A stretch of 45,865 nt of DNA from JAPUME01 sp964605715 (GTDB lineage Bacteria > Acidobacteriota > Terriglobia > UBA7540 > JAPUME01), in assembly GCA_964605715.1 (NCBI GenBank), contig CAZSDV010000010.1, positions 1 to 45,865 on the forward strand. Direction: 5' to 3'. This document shows, in pieces, positions 25,906 to 34,614 of the stretch (the stretch's first letter is position 1; each line of letters begins with the position of its first letter). A model generated the notes under the pieces. The model made no database searches. It saw only the letters and a list, made by a program, of their open reading frames with translations, and was not told the DNA's origin. The position numbers and the translations under genes are program-made.

Positions 25906-27351
25906 ATGTCAGAAGTACGTGTCAGATTTGCTCCTTCTCCAACTGGCCACTTACATGTAGGCGGGGCTCGAACTGCCCTTTTTAATTGGCTGGTTTCAAG
26001 AGGGAAGGGTAGTTCATTTATTCTTCGAATTGAAGACACTGATGCTGACCGGTCAAATGAAGAAATGGTGGATGAAATTCTTGCTGCCCTAAAGTGGCTG
26101 GGATTTTGTTTGGATAATACCCCTTACCGTCAGTCTAAACATTTGGACCGATATCGTAAGATTGCTCGAAAACTTTTGAAAAATGGTGATGCTTACCCGT
26201 GTTTCTGCACTCCCGAGGACCTAAAAGGACGAAAGACTAAATCAGAGCTATCTGGTAGACCTTGGATGTATGATGGAACCTGTCGTCATATGAGTAAGGT
26301 TGAACGAGAAACAAAGATTCAAGCTGGCTATCCTTACGCACTTCGGTTCATGGTTCCTAAGGATGGAATGACTTTTTTTACAGATCAGGTCCAAGGTGTT
26401 ATCAAGGTTAGCAACTCCTCCCTTGACGATTTTGTGTTGCTGCGCTCAGACGGTCACCCAACTTATCATCTCTGTGTTGTTGTTGATGACCAGAATATGC
26501 AGATTACAAACGTTATTCGTGGGGTGGATCATATCTCAAATACATTCAAGCAGATTTTATTGTATGAAGTGTTGGGAGCGGAAACACCTGTGTTTGCACA
26601 CTTGCCACTTATCTTGGGACCGGATCGGACTCGATTAAGTAAGCGCCATGGTGCTACATCGATCTTAACATTCAAGGACAGTGGAATCTTGCCAGAAGCC
26701 ATGATCAACTATTTGGCTTTGCTTGGGTGGAGTCATCCAGGAAAAAAAGAAATATTTGGGGTTGATGAGGCCATCAAGGAGTTTTCTCTCGAAAATATTT
26801 CAAAAAGTAATGCCGAATTCGATCCGGAAAAGCTTTCTTGGATTAACAGCCAACACCTTCGCTCATTGCCTATGGCAAAGCTTTCTCTTTTGGCTGAAGA
26901 AGAATTAAAGATTTCTGGCTTATGGAGTTCAGATTACACCTCCTCACATCGAAATTGGTTTAAAAATGTTCTCCGAGCAGTCCAACCTCGAATGAGGACA
27001 TTAAAAGATTTTTCGACCTCCAGTCGGTCTTTTTTTACGGAGGAATTTGAATTTGACCCTAAAGCAATAAAAAAGTTTTGGAAGCATCCTTTGTTGGAAG
27101 ACTTATTGATAGAGTTAGCTGAAAAATTTATTTGTGTAAATCCTTTTAATTCCTCTGAAACAGAAAAATGCCTACGTTGTTTTTCAGACCAAAAGGGAGT
27201 TAAGGCTGGATTGATGATCAATTCTAGTCGTGTGGCTCTTACCGGCCAAGCCGTCGCTCCTAGCCTTTTTGAGGTTATTGAGCTCTTAGGAAGGGAGCGC
27301 GTGACCGCCCGCTTAAAGAGAGCAGCTAAAAGCTTATCTCAGCCAAAATAA
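25906..27351 (+). CDS. gltX: Glutamyl-tRNA synthetase
   Basis: Charges tRNA-Glu with glutamate in the cytoplasm; in organisms without GlnRS it also charges tRNA-Gln. The class I signature is HLHVG at residues 15-19 within RFAPSPTGHLHVGGARTALF, and the KMSKS-type loop is RLSKRHG near residues 243-249. LRIEDTD and the DDFVLLRSDGHPTYHLCVVVDD segment are typical of the catalytic domain. The 481-residue length is normal for the bacterial discriminating or non-discriminating form. GGGG lies seven bases before the ATG. No GatCAB or GlnRS gene is in the window to decide specificity. Confidence 0.97.
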   Translation: MSEVRVRFAPSPTGHLHVGGARTALFNWLVSRGKGSSFILRIEDTDADRSNEEMVDEILAALKWLGFCLDNTPYRQSKHLDRYRKIARKLLKNGDAYPCFCTPEDLKGRKTKSELSGRPWMYDGTCRHMSKVERETKIQAGYPYALRFMVPKDGMTFFTDQVQGVIKVSNSSLDDFVLLRSDGHPTYHLCVVVDDQNMQITNVIRGVDHISNTFKQILLYEVLGAETPVFAHLPLILGPDRTRLSKRHGATSILTFKDSGILPEAMINYLALLGWSHPGKKEIFGVDEAIKEFSLENISKSNAEFDPEKLSWINSQHLRSLPMAKLSLLAEEELKISGLWSSDYTSSHRNWFKNVLRAVQPRMRTLKDFSTSSRSFFTEEFEFDPKAIKKFWKHPLLEDLLIELAEKFICVNPFNSSETEKCLRCFSDQKGVKAGLMINSSRVALTGQAVAPSLFEVIELLGRERVTARLKRAAKSLSQPK

Positions 27352-27376
27352 TCATTAAGGGATGGCGCTCTGCAAC

Positions 27377-27451
27377 CCTAAGCCAGAGTTAGAAAGGGAT
27401 GGCTTTAATAGCAAAACCTCCACCCCAAGGAACCCAGCACCTGGCTTAAGG
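27377..27451. other. Possible structured RNA or processing hairpin after gltX
   Basis: CCTAAGCCAG (27377-27386) pairs with CTGGCTTAAGG (27441-27451), leaving one bulged A. Inside, GGGATGG can pair with CCACCCC, making a second nested stem. The element lies 25 bases past the gltX stop and in the convergent gap before the DUF5676-like gene; an AT-rich stretch with several T runs follows. The loops are larger than in a normal terminator. It matches no RNA family I can name with confidence. Confidence 0.3.
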
Positions 27452-27515
27452 CGTATTTGTTATTTTATTTAATGGAATGGGCTGCTTAGATTTCAGGATG
27501 TCCAGCTGGCTTACT

Positions 27516-27776
27516 TCAGGATGCCGGTGTAACTCGGTTGTATATCCAGGCAAAAACAATGCCAGCCAAAAAGGCATCAGCAGCCCCATAAAGAGTACCT
27601 GCAATTACACTTCCTATTGTATGGGTAACATGGTAGCCAGGGTAGACAGAACTGCAAAGCTCCAAGAATGACTGTCCATAATCGTTCCAGATCATATTGG
27701 CTAGGCCTACTATAAAAATACCCCCTCCCCAGAGGAATGCCAAGGCAATGCCAACTGATTTAAGATTTAGTTTCAC
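27516..27776 (-). CDS. Small two-helix membrane protein (DUF5676-like)
   Basis: An 86-residue protein with two hydrophobic segments, about 8-28 (GIALAFLWGGGIFIVGLANM) and 55-80 (GSVIAGTLYGAADAFLAGIVF), joined by a loop with ELCSSVYPGYHVT. The pattern of LWGGGIF, SVYPGY and GAADAFLAGIVFAWIYN matches the uncharacterised DUF5676/bacteriophage-holin-like group of small membrane proteins found in many environmental bacteria. The start is a GTG with AAGGAGG seven bases upstream. No phage genes are nearby, so a lysis function is unlikely. Confidence 0.75.
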   Translation of the reverse strand: MKLNLKSVGIALAFLWGGGIFIVGLANMIWNDYGQSFLELCSSVYPGYHVTHTIGSVIAGTLYGAADAFLAGIVFAWIYNRVTPAS

Positions 27777-28359
27777 TTCTAGTCCTCCTTAGAAAAGTTA
27801 ATTTTCGGAATCCTTGTAAAACGAGCATATCATGAGAAGCTGGTTTTCTTCGGGGGCACAAAGAAGTATGAAAATCTTATATTGGACCTGTTGGATTTAA
27901 GATTAAGGGTTATGTCGAGATATCCATAGATAGTAAAGATTTTAGTATAAAGAAAATCGTTCTGAGCTATACAGAATCATTATTGAGTTATATTCTACTG
28001 AAGGGTAATCTACACTTGTCACCCATGGGACTTGAAAATTAAAGTAAGTAGTGGGAGGCTTAAGGTAGAAGGTGGCAGTGTTTAGGAGATGTTTTGTTTT
28101 TCTTTAAATTAATGGTCGTTTTATTACTCGTAGTAATCATTTCTGCGCTGATTGCGGGGTTTCGCTCGAAGCGCTAATTCAATTTTTTTTGCTTCAATTT
28201 ACGTAGATTTATCAATCTAAAGTAAGGGGAGAGGGTGGGAGCTTCCTTCTCTGATTTGCTGGTGCAGGCGCAACAAAGCCAACCTTCAATTTCAATCCCT
28301 CAGCTGAACCTATCTCAATAAGTATATATTTTAGAGTCCCAGTATGAGGATAAATTTTA
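27777..28359. other. 583-base region with at most one tiny gene
   Basis: Between the DUF5676-like start and the desaturase stop. The only candidate is a 27-codon frame on the plus strand (28094-28177). A minus-strand frame at 28212-28421 is mostly a shadow of the desaturase 3' end. No repeat, tRNA or terminator is clear. Confidence 0.5.
28094..28177 (+). CDS. Candidate 27-residue single-helix membrane microprotein
   Basis: The frame reads MFFFKLMVVLLLVVIISALI followed by AGFRSKR and a stop. It is one hydrophobic helix with a positively charged C-terminal end, the layout of small membrane regulators such as CydX or KdpF. The start would be TTG, with GGAG five bases upstream; an internal ATG at 28112 gives 21 residues. 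It lies in a gap with no other gene. With no homologue visible, it may be chance. Confidence 0.3.
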   Translation: MFFFKLMVVLLLVVIISALIAGFRSKR

Positions 28360-29223
28360 CTATGCTGCTGTGCGGGCAATGAGTGATTTCGGCGGTTGCC
28401 GGAGATCCCATATAAGGCCAAGCCAAGAAAGGATTACCAATCCGTAGTACGTAATATCTAGTTCCCACCAGAAGAAACCTTGCCTGGTAGACGCCTGGTA
28501 GTAATGATGATTATTATGCCATCCTTCTCCCATAGTAAGGAGAGCCAAAGGTAGCGAGTTCTTGCTTAAGTCAGTAGTTGGATATCGTGCACGGCCAATG
28601 ATATGGGCCAACGAATTAATGGAAAAAGAGCCATGCCAGAGCATCACCGTGCTGATAAAAAATCCCCATACGAGAGCGTGCCATCCCCCAAAGAAAAATA
28701 GTGTTACAGCTAAACTAACAGGAGGTACCAGGAACCATCGGTTTAACCACCGCAGCTCAGGGTATTTGGCTAAATCAGGAACAAGAGAGTAATTAGTTTT
28801 TTCAGTTGTTGGGCTTAAAATCCAACCCACGTGTGACCACCAGAATCCACTGAGTGATGGCGAATGGACGTCATCATCTGTATCAGAGTACCTGTGATGC
28901 GTGCGGTGATGCGCTGCCCACCAGAGAACTCCTTTTTGGGATGAGGTCATTGCCAGGTAAGCAAGAATGAATTGGAAAATTCTACTTGTCTTGTAGGTCC
29001 TGTGGGAGAAGTAGCGATGATACGCCCCGGTAACAAAGAACATACGGCCATAATAGAAACCAAGTGCAAGTGCAACACCTGATATTTTAAATTCCATAAA
29101 AAAGGGAGCAAAACAAACCAGGTGAGCTAAAAAGAAAGGAATTCTCCGAAGAAAAACCATAGTGCTGCTCATGGGGTTCTGGATTGCTGCGGTTGTCGCC
29201 ACCGATGTATTCTCCTGGTCCAC
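28360..29223 (-). CDS. Membrane fatty-acid (acyl-CoA delta-9 type) desaturase
   Basis: Introduces a double bond into saturated acyl chains using a di-iron centre at the cytoplasmic membrane. The three His boxes are present: HRYFSH (69-74), HHRTHH (105-110) and HNNHH (236-240), and hydrophobic segments surround them in the normal order. GEGWHNNHHYYQASTRQGF and WWAAHHRTHHRYSDTDDD are typical of the stearoyl-CoA/OLE1-type bacterial desaturases. I keep the GTG at 29223; a GTG at 29202 follows AGGAG by nine bases and may be the true start. An unsaturated membrane fits a cold or marine habitat, but that is only suggestive. Confidence 0.92.
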   Translation of the reverse strand: MDQENTSVATTAAIQNPMSSTMVFLRRIPFFLAHLVCFAPFFMEFKISGVALALGFYYGRMFFVTGAYHRYFSHRTYKTSRIFQFILAYLAMTSSQKGVLWWAAHHRTHHRYSDTDDDVHSPSLSGFWWSHVGWILSPTTEKTNYSLVPDLAKYPELRWLNRWFLVPPVSLAVTLFFFGGWHALVWGFFISTVMLWHGSFSINSLAHIIGRARYPTTDLSKNSLPLALLTMGEGWHNNHHYYQASTRQGFFWWELDITYYGLVILSWLGLIWDLRQPPKSLIARTAA

Positions 29224-29350
29224 CTGTAAATCTTGAGGAATGGTGGGAGTATTTAACTAAAACCAGTAACGAGATAAGGATACATTTCCATGCTGCTTGG
29301 CGCAAGGTGTAATTTACGAGGGATTCCCGTGAAAGATTAAAAAACATAGT

Positions 29351-30871
29351 CTATTGAGATATTTCAATTTGTGCAACAAATTCATAATCTCCTGCAGGAA
29401 AGAGGCGAACGTTTCGGATACGCTGATTATGGATACAGATATTATCAAAGTGCCATAGATGTACGTAGGGGAGGTCTTTTGCAAGGATTTTTTGGATTTT
29501 GGAATACATCTTCCGTTGTTTTTCTTTCCTTAGGGTGGTCCTAGCTAGTTCAAGTAGAGTGTCCAATTGGGAGTTTTGGTAGTGACCTCGGTTTGCCCCG
29601 TGAGGAGGAAAATTTTTCGAACTAAAAAGAAATTCAAAAATATCGGGGTGGATATTTCCTCCAATCCATCGTAACGAATAAAGCTGAAAACGACCATTTA
29701 TGATATCAGAATAAAAAGTAGCAAAGTCGTAACTCTGGATTTGTATTTTTATGCCAATTTGCTGGAGTTGCGCTTGAATAATTTCTGCCTTTAGGAGCCC
29801 AATTTGCTCAGTTGATGTTTTGTAGTTGAGCTTAAAACGAATTCCGTTAGTATTCCGAGGGAATCCTGCCTGATCGAGTAGCTGGTCGGCCCGAGAGGGG
29901 GCATAAGGGTAATTCCTTACGTTAGGCTCAAAAGCCCAAGAAGAAGGGGGAAGGATGCTTGCCGCAGGGCGAACCGTATTTCGCCACAGATATTTGATTA
30001 TCTCCTGGCGATTGATGGCGTGGGCAATAGCCCGTCGGACAAGTAGGTTTTTCAAAATAGGATCTTTCAGGTTGAATGCAAGGTAGCCGTAGTTGGTGCC
30101 ACGTGATCGAAGAATTTGAAGGTTGGGATTTGTACTAAGAGTTTCTGCCATATCTGGTGTCACTGCGTTTAATGCAATATCTGCACTTCCTTTTTGAAGT
30201 TCAAGCGCACGCGTGACCATATCAGGGACGATCTTGAATTCAACGCGTGAAATATTTGGCTGTTCTCCGAAGTAGTCTTCATTTCGTTCCAGGATTATAT
30301 TTTTGTCGGGAAGAGCGCTTACGAAGCGGTACATACCAGATCCAATAGGTCGCTGAGATATTTCCTGACCTGACCCGCGTGGAACAATACCGATTGCCCC
30401 ATTAATTAAAGAAATTGGAAAAAGGGAGTAGGGCTCTTTAAGGTGAAAAATGACAGTATGGGCATCAGGTGTTTCTATTTTTTTTATTTGGCGAAACGTT
30501 CCTGATTTAACGCTAGTAAGTGAATCATCGAGAAGGCTTTCAAATGTAAACTTAACATCAGCTGAAGTTAAAATACGTCCATCGTGAAATCGTATATTCG
30601 GACGAAGGTGAAAAATATAAGTGGAAGGGTCAAGGCTTTCCCAGTTTTTCGCAAGATCAGGTTGCAATTGCAGGTCTTGGTCCCGACGAACGAGGCTGCT
30701 ATAAAGCATCTGGTTTATTCGCTCGGATTGAGCATCGTTTCCTATGCGGGGGTCAAGATTTGTTGGACTTGATTCAATTAAAAAAACCAGCGTATTGGGG
30801 TCTCTTTGTGGTTGACAACCCATCAAGGCAAAGACCACGAATAGTAAGACTAATCGAGAAACTCTATGCAT
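29351..30871 (-). CDS. Family 5 peptide-binding lipoprotein of an ABC importer
   Basis: A 506-residue substrate-binding protein of the DppA/OppA/MppA family (cluster C). The signal MHRVSRLVLLFVVFALMGC ends in the lipobox LMGC. Family marks include SSPTNLDPR, LQPDLAKNWE, FHLRPNIRFHDGR and LTSADVKFTFESLLD. The start ATG overlaps the anmK stop by eight bases, so it is the third gene of the nagZ-anmK operon. That context suggests it binds murein peptides or muropeptides rather than general oligopeptides, as MppA does in E. coli. The permease and ATPase genes are not in the window. Family is clear; ligand is inferred from context. Confidence 0.88.
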   Translation of the reverse strand: MHRVSRLVLLFVVFALMGCQPQRDPNTLVFLIESSPTNLDPRIGNDAQSERINQMLYSSLVRRDQDLQLQPDLAKNWESLDPSTYIFHLRPNIRFHDGRILTSADVKFTFESLLDDSLTSVKSGTFRQIKKIETPDAHTVIFHLKEPYSLFPISLINGAIGIVPRGSGQEISQRPIGSGMYRFVSALPDKNIILERNEDYFGEQPNISRVEFKIVPDMVTRALELQKGSADIALNAVTPDMAETLSTNPNLQILRSRGTNYGYLAFNLKDPILKNLLVRRAIAHAINRQEIIKYLWRNTVRPAASILPPSSWAFEPNVRNYPYAPSRADQLLDQAGFPRNTNGIRFKLNYKTSTEQIGLLKAEIIQAQLQQIGIKIQIQSYDFATFYSDIINGRFQLYSLRWIGGNIHPDIFEFLFSSKNFPPHGANRGHYQNSQLDTLLELARTTLRKEKQRKMYSKIQKILAKDLPYVHLWHFDNICIHNQRIRNVRLFPAGDYEFVAQIEISQ

Positions 30872-32048
30872 AGATGATCTTTCCGAGGGGGACTGGTTTT
30901 GTTGCCCCTGTAGCAGCAGGAATATTACCAGGCAATCCTGCTAACGTTCTTTCTGCAAGTAATGCAAAGCTTATTGCCTCCTTGGCATCTTCTGGGACCC
31001 CAAACTCACCAGATTTATGAAAATGGAGATTGGGGAGCATTGCGTTCAGTCTATGCATCAGATGTTTGTTGTGTGCACCGCCACCAGAAATAATTATCCG
31101 GTCAATGGGCGTAACGGGAAGTACGAACTGATTGATTGCATTCACGATGGTTGTGGCAGTAAGTTCTGTTGCGGTTGCAATTAGGTCTTGTGGGTGAATA
31201 TAAATTTTAGATTTAAGAAATTTTTCAACAAAAACTGATCCAAATTCCTCCCGTCCGGCACTCTTTGGCGGGTTAAGACGAAAAAAGGGATGGGATAGAG
31301 ATTTTTTAAGAATTTGCGGAACAATAGATCCACGGGATGCGATGCGACCATTTCGGTCCATTGATTGGTTCCCATGGGTTAGAAGACGGACCAATGAATC
31401 AATTACCATATTCCCTGGGCCGGTGTCGAATCCAAACACATCGCTCTCTTTACTGCTGGAGGGTATTATCGTGATATTAGCTATTCCACCTAAATTTAAT
31501 GTTAAGGTCCCAAGTTTTTCCCCTCTAAACAAAAGATAATCGATTAAGGGGACAAGTGGGGCACCTTCCCCTCCTTGTCCCATGTCAGCCGGCCGAAAAT
31601 CCGCAACGGTTGTCACTTTACAATGTCCAGCAATCAGACTGGGTTCTCCGAGCTGCAATGTGGAAGGAGGATGACCTCGGAGTTTTTTGCCCTTAGTGTG
31701 GCGGCCGTGGTGGAAGACTGTTTGCCCGTGGGATCCAATACAATGAAGGGAAGAGAGTTTAACTTTATTGCTTCGGCATAAACGTACAACGGCGTTTCCA
31801 AGGAGGTTCCCTAGTCGAAAATTGACATCACTTAAGGTAGAAGCAGAAACCATTTCACCTTCAGCGATATTTAGGAGTTCAGTTCGCAAACCAATTGGAT
31901 ACGGGTAGGTGCGGAAGCCCAGAAGCTTTACTTTTGGGCTTTCCATATCTCCAGAGATTCGTACTAATGCAGCATCTATTCCATCGAGAGAGGTTCCCGA
32001 CATCAATCCTACAGATAGCCGACTACCCAATTTTCTAGTTAACGGCAT
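30864..32048 (-). CDS. anmK: Anhydro-N-acetylmuramic acid kinase
   Basis: Phosphorylates and opens 1,6-anhydro-N-acetylmuramic acid to MurNAc-6-phosphate during peptidoglycan recycling. The N-terminal GLMSGTSLDGIDAALV is the AnmK ATP-binding signature; CIGSHGQTVFHHGR, VADFRPADMGQGGEGAPLVP and NLGGIANIT follow, with the C-terminal IIISGGGAHNKHLM. At 394 residues it is near the usual 370-390. The start ATG is four bases after the nagZ stop, indicating one transcript. Its product requires MurQ etherase, which is not in this window. Confidence 0.96.
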   Translation of the reverse strand: MPLTRKLGSRLSVGLMSGTSLDGIDAALVRISGDMESPKVKLLGFRTYPYPIGLRTELLNIAEGEMVSASTLSDVNFRLGNLLGNAVVRLCRSNKVKLSSLHCIGSHGQTVFHHGRHTKGKKLRGHPPSTLQLGEPSLIAGHCKVTTVADFRPADMGQGGEGAPLVPLIDYLLFRGEKLGTLTLNLGGIANITIIPSSSKESDVFGFDTGPGNMVIDSLVRLLTHGNQSMDRNGRIASRGSIVPQILKKSLSHPFFRLNPPKSAGREEFGSVFVEKFLKSKIYIHPQDLIATATELTATTIVNAINQFVLPVTPIDRIIISGGGAHNKHLMHRLNAMLPNLHFHKSGEFGVPEDAKEAISFALLAERTLAGLPGNIPAATGATKPVPLGKIIYA

Positions 32049-32052
32049 GAAT

Positions 32053-33132
32053 TTAATCTTTTGACTGCTGAATTTTCTTTAAGAAATCATTGTATTTTTT
32101 AATTAAAACAGAGAACTTTTCCGTGTCAAATGTTGAAGGAAGCAATGGAAGTCCGCGCCTAGCAGTAGCAATTCTTGCACGACTTTTTTTCAGCTGCTCA
32201 GGATCAAGGTCTCCTTTCGAAGCCGCTTCTTCTAGGCCTATCATGATGTCTTTAATTAAGCCATGTTGCTGGCTTACGATAAGGAGGTCGCATCCTGCTT
32301 TTAATGCCCTGACTCCAATATCTCGATGGGGAATATTCTTGTTAACGGAGCCCATTTCGAGGTCATCTGAAATAATTAATCCTTGATAATTTAATTTTTT
32401 ACGAAGGAGTCCCTTGATAATATTAGTGGAGACGGATGCTGAAATTGGAGCATGAAAATCGTAAGCTTTGTAGCAAGCGTGACCCACTAACACCATGGGA
32501 AGGTGTTTAAGTAGGCGACGATAGGGAATCAAATCTTGCTGCCAGAGATTTGCCATAGATCTAACGATAAGAGGTAAGTGAGAGTGCGTATCCTCCTTTG
32601 CAGTTCCTAGTCCCGGGAAATGTTTTCCGCAAGAAAGGATTTGGTGTTTTTCGAGGCCCTGGATAAAAGAATTTGCAAATTCTGAGACCTCGTTTTGGTT
32701 ATTCCCGTATGTCCTTTTTGAGAGTACTCGCTTGGAAGTTGCATATCCAATATCGAGCACAGGAGCAAAATTAAGATTAAAGCCCAAAAGGCGAAAGGCG
32801 CAACCGATCAAGTCTCCTTGTAGATTGGCAAATGATGGGTTTCCACTTTTTGCGATAGATTCTGCAGAAGGAAGGGGAGGCAGTAATTTTTTTAGGCGAT
32901 CAACAGGTCCGCCTTCTTCATCTATTGATATAAAGGGATTAGGCGATAGCTCGGAGCAAAGTTCCCGATTTAACTGCGCAGTTTGCTCCGGTGAAACTAG
33001 ATTTCGGCCAAAGAGTATGACGCCCGATGGTTTATAGGTGTCCAAGAATGACTGGACCGTTTTATTAACTTGCGTTGATTTTAATCCTAAAATTAAGTGT
33101 TGGCCAAGAATTTCTCTAGAGGATGTGCTCAT
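32053..33132 (-). CDS. nagZ: Beta-N-acetylhexosaminidase, GH3 family
   Basis: Removes GlcNAc from GlcNAc-anhydroMurNAc products of cell-wall turnover. Motifs are FISIDEEGGPVDRL, the GH3 signature KHFPGLGTAKEDTHSHLP (containing the mobile His-Asp acid/base loop) and the nucleophile Asp in ISDDLEMGSV, near residue 258. There is no obvious signal peptide, so it is probably cytoplasmic as in Gram-negative recycling. At 359 residues it is a typical single-domain NagZ. It heads the operon nagZ-anmK-binding protein and diverges from tsaB across a 272-base region that contains an inverted repeat (33239-33267). Confidence 0.94.
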   Translation of the reverse strand: MSTSSREILGQHLILGLKSTQVNKTVQSFLDTYKPSGVILFGRNLVSPEQTAQLNRELCSELSPNPFISIDEEGGPVDRLKKLLPPLPSAESIAKSGNPSFANLQGDLIGCAFRLLGFNLNFAPVLDIGYATSKRVLSKRTYGNNQNEVSEFANSFIQGLEKHQILSCGKHFPGLGTAKEDTHSHLPLIVRSMANLWQQDLIPYRRLLKHLPMVLVGHACYKAYDFHAPISASVSTNIIKGLLRKKLNYQGLIISDDLEMGSVNKNIPHRDIGVRALKAGCDLLIVSQQHGLIKDIMIGLEEAASKGDLDPEQLKKSRARIATARRGLPLLPSTFDTEKFSVLIKKYNDFLKKIQQSKD

Positions 33133-33238
33133 GGATTTATTTTCTCTAGCATACGGCAGAAATCTTCATAATCCAACGGGAACGGTATGTTATTAACTTG
33201 CATTATGAAGATTTAATGACATTTTACAAAATATTAAA

Positions 33239-33267
33239 ATTAGATATTCTTTGTAAGAATATCTAAT
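33239..33267. repeat. Inverted repeat between nagZ and tsaB, candidate operator
   Basis: ATTAGATATTCTT (33239-33251) is followed by TGT and then the exact reverse complement AAGAATATCTAAT (33255-33267). The 13-bp arms and 3-base spacer would suit a dimeric regulator controlling the recycling operon or tsaB. It has no U-tract on either strand. Confidence 0.5.
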
Positions 33268-33404
33268 GGCATTAGTGTTACCTAAATTAAAATTAAGGAA
33301 AAGGTGAGATTTATTTTTTTAAACCCTCTTAAAAGTAAGAGGTGTTGACAAAAACATCGTTTGCGTCTTTTTCTGTTTGTCCTGTAGTCTTATGAAGGAG
33401 AACC

Positions 33405-34109
33405 GTGACTGTCCTGGGAATTGATACTACGTCAGAGCAAGGAAGCCTTTGCTGGCGTGAAAATGGAGAGATTGCAGTTACCTCGATTTTTGAGGGAGGT
33501 CGCAGGCATTCTTTTTCCCTTTTTAGCGCAATGAGTAAGCTGCTTCATGAGCAAAAGAGAGACCTGTCCGATGTAGATCTTTTTAGTGTGACTACGGGAC
33601 CCGGTTCATTTACGGGTATCCGTGTTGGTTTGGCAACAGTAAAAGGTTGGGCAGAAACTTTAAATAAACCGGTTGTTGGCGTTTCCGTTCTTGAGGCTAT
33701 GGTATTTTCAGCAAACCCTAGAACTTCTTGGGCTGTTCCAATTTTAAATGGAGATCGTGGGCAAGTATATTTCGCCTTTTTTAAACCATTAGAATCCGAG
33801 AAAAATTTCCAAATTACAGGAGATCCAAATGTAATGGAGATTGAAGTTTTTATTTCTTATTGCAAGGAAAAATTTTCCGGTCATAACGAGGCTACTTTTA
33901 TAACTTTACCTAACCAAGAATTAATTAAACAAATATGTCATATTTCCGGAGAAAATATTTTTTGGAAGAATGCTTCTTTCCCAATTTCAGAGACAGTGGC
34001 ACATGTAGCTCAAGAGAGATTTTTAATAGGAAAATATTCCTCCGCTGAGGAAGTCAAACCCCTCTACATACGGCGCCCTGACGCGGAAATTCGGCACCAG
34101 GGCGATTAA
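33405..34109 (+). CDS. tsaB: tRNA threonylcarbamoyladenosine synthesis protein TsaB
   Basis: A non-catalytic partner of TsaD and TsaE in making the t6A37 modification of ANN-decoding tRNAs. The ASKHA-fold signature is VLGIDTTSEQGSLC, followed by the characteristic VTTGPGSFTGIRVGLATVKGW and the C-terminal VKPLYIRRPDAE. The 234-residue length is normal. The start is a GTG with AAGGAG six bases upstream. A -35-like TTGACA sits at 33345-33350, without a good -10 at the usual distance. It precedes a DUF465-like gene but the 178-base gap argues against tight coupling. Confidence 0.94.
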   Translation: MTVLGIDTTSEQGSLCWRENGEIAVTSIFEGGRRHSFSLFSAMSKLLHEQKRDLSDVDLFSVTTGPGSFTGIRVGLATVKGWAETLNKPVVGVSVLEAMVFSANPRTSWAVPILNGDRGQVYFAFFKPLESEKNFQITGDPNVMEIEVFISYCKEKFSGHNEATFITLPNQELIKQICHISGENIFWKNASFPISETVAHVAQERFLIGKYSSAEEVKPLYIRRPDAEIRHQGD

Positions 34110-34287
34110 AGTATTTTGCTAGTTATTTGGGATTAATTTTTAGATTAAGTTATTTTTATTATTTGCAAAATGCTTGAATTCAGTTATATGCGAGGAATAA
34201 TGAACTTGTAGGATTTCGGTTGAATTGGTTTCGGGCGATATGCTAACGTCTTGCTGAAATCTTTACAATGTCAAGGAGGTCACGGTC

Positions 34288-34512
34288 ATGAGCACTCGCT
34301 TTGAAGTGATCCGGAAACAGTTGCTGGCTACCAGTGATCAGTATCGTCGCTTGGAAGCTGACCATTCCCTTTACGGTAAAAAATTAGAAAACCTGTCCAG
34401 TAAAGGTTTTCTTACCGAAGAAGAGAGGTTAAAAGAGAAAACTCTAAAGAAATTAAAACTTCACGCCAAAGATCAGATGCAGCACCTAATACAGGAAAAA
34501 ATGGCTAACTAG
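34288..34512 (+). CDS. Small DUF465/YdcH-like coiled-coil protein
   Basis: A 74-residue basic, almost entirely helical protein. YRRLEADHSLYGKKLENLSS followed by GFLTEEERLKEKTLKKLKLH matches the DUF465/YdcH family in size and pattern (a helical hairpin of heptad repeats). Its role is not established. The gene has AAGGAGG eight bases before the ATG, a strong ribosome binding site, supporting expression as a separate small gene. Confidence 0.85.
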   Translation: MSTRFEVIRKQLLATSDQYRRLEADHSLYGKKLENLSSKGFLTEEERLKEKTLKKLKLHAKDQMQHLIQEKMAN

Positions 34513-34614
34513 CAGCATTGCACTAATAAACCAGAACGTTATGCGGAAAGGCTTAAGGGGGCCTGGTGAGTTGTAATTACCTTTTTACTTTAAACCGCCA
34601 CTCCTTATATTAAA

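Noticed and set aside
27361..27400. SAH riboswitch resemblance after gltX
   Set aside because: Only a few core bases agree, and it lies downstream of a gene and convergent with the next, with no SAH-related gene following.
27516..27776. Phage lysis (holin) function for the small membrane protein
   Set aside because: The family label is historical; no endolysin or phage genes are nearby.
28212..28421. 69-codon minus-strand frame beyond the desaturase stop
   Set aside because: Overlaps the desaturase end in another frame, lacks a ribosome binding site and has low-complexity Pro/Lys-rich content.
29087..29347. 86-codon minus-strand frame overlapping the desaturase N-terminus
   Set aside because: Out of frame with the conserved desaturase and without family resemblance; a shadow.
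33325..33342. CCTCTTA-AAAG-TAAGAGG hairpin before tsaB as a terminator
   Set aside because: No U-tract follows on either strand and no gene ends into it; it may be part of the tsaB promoter region.
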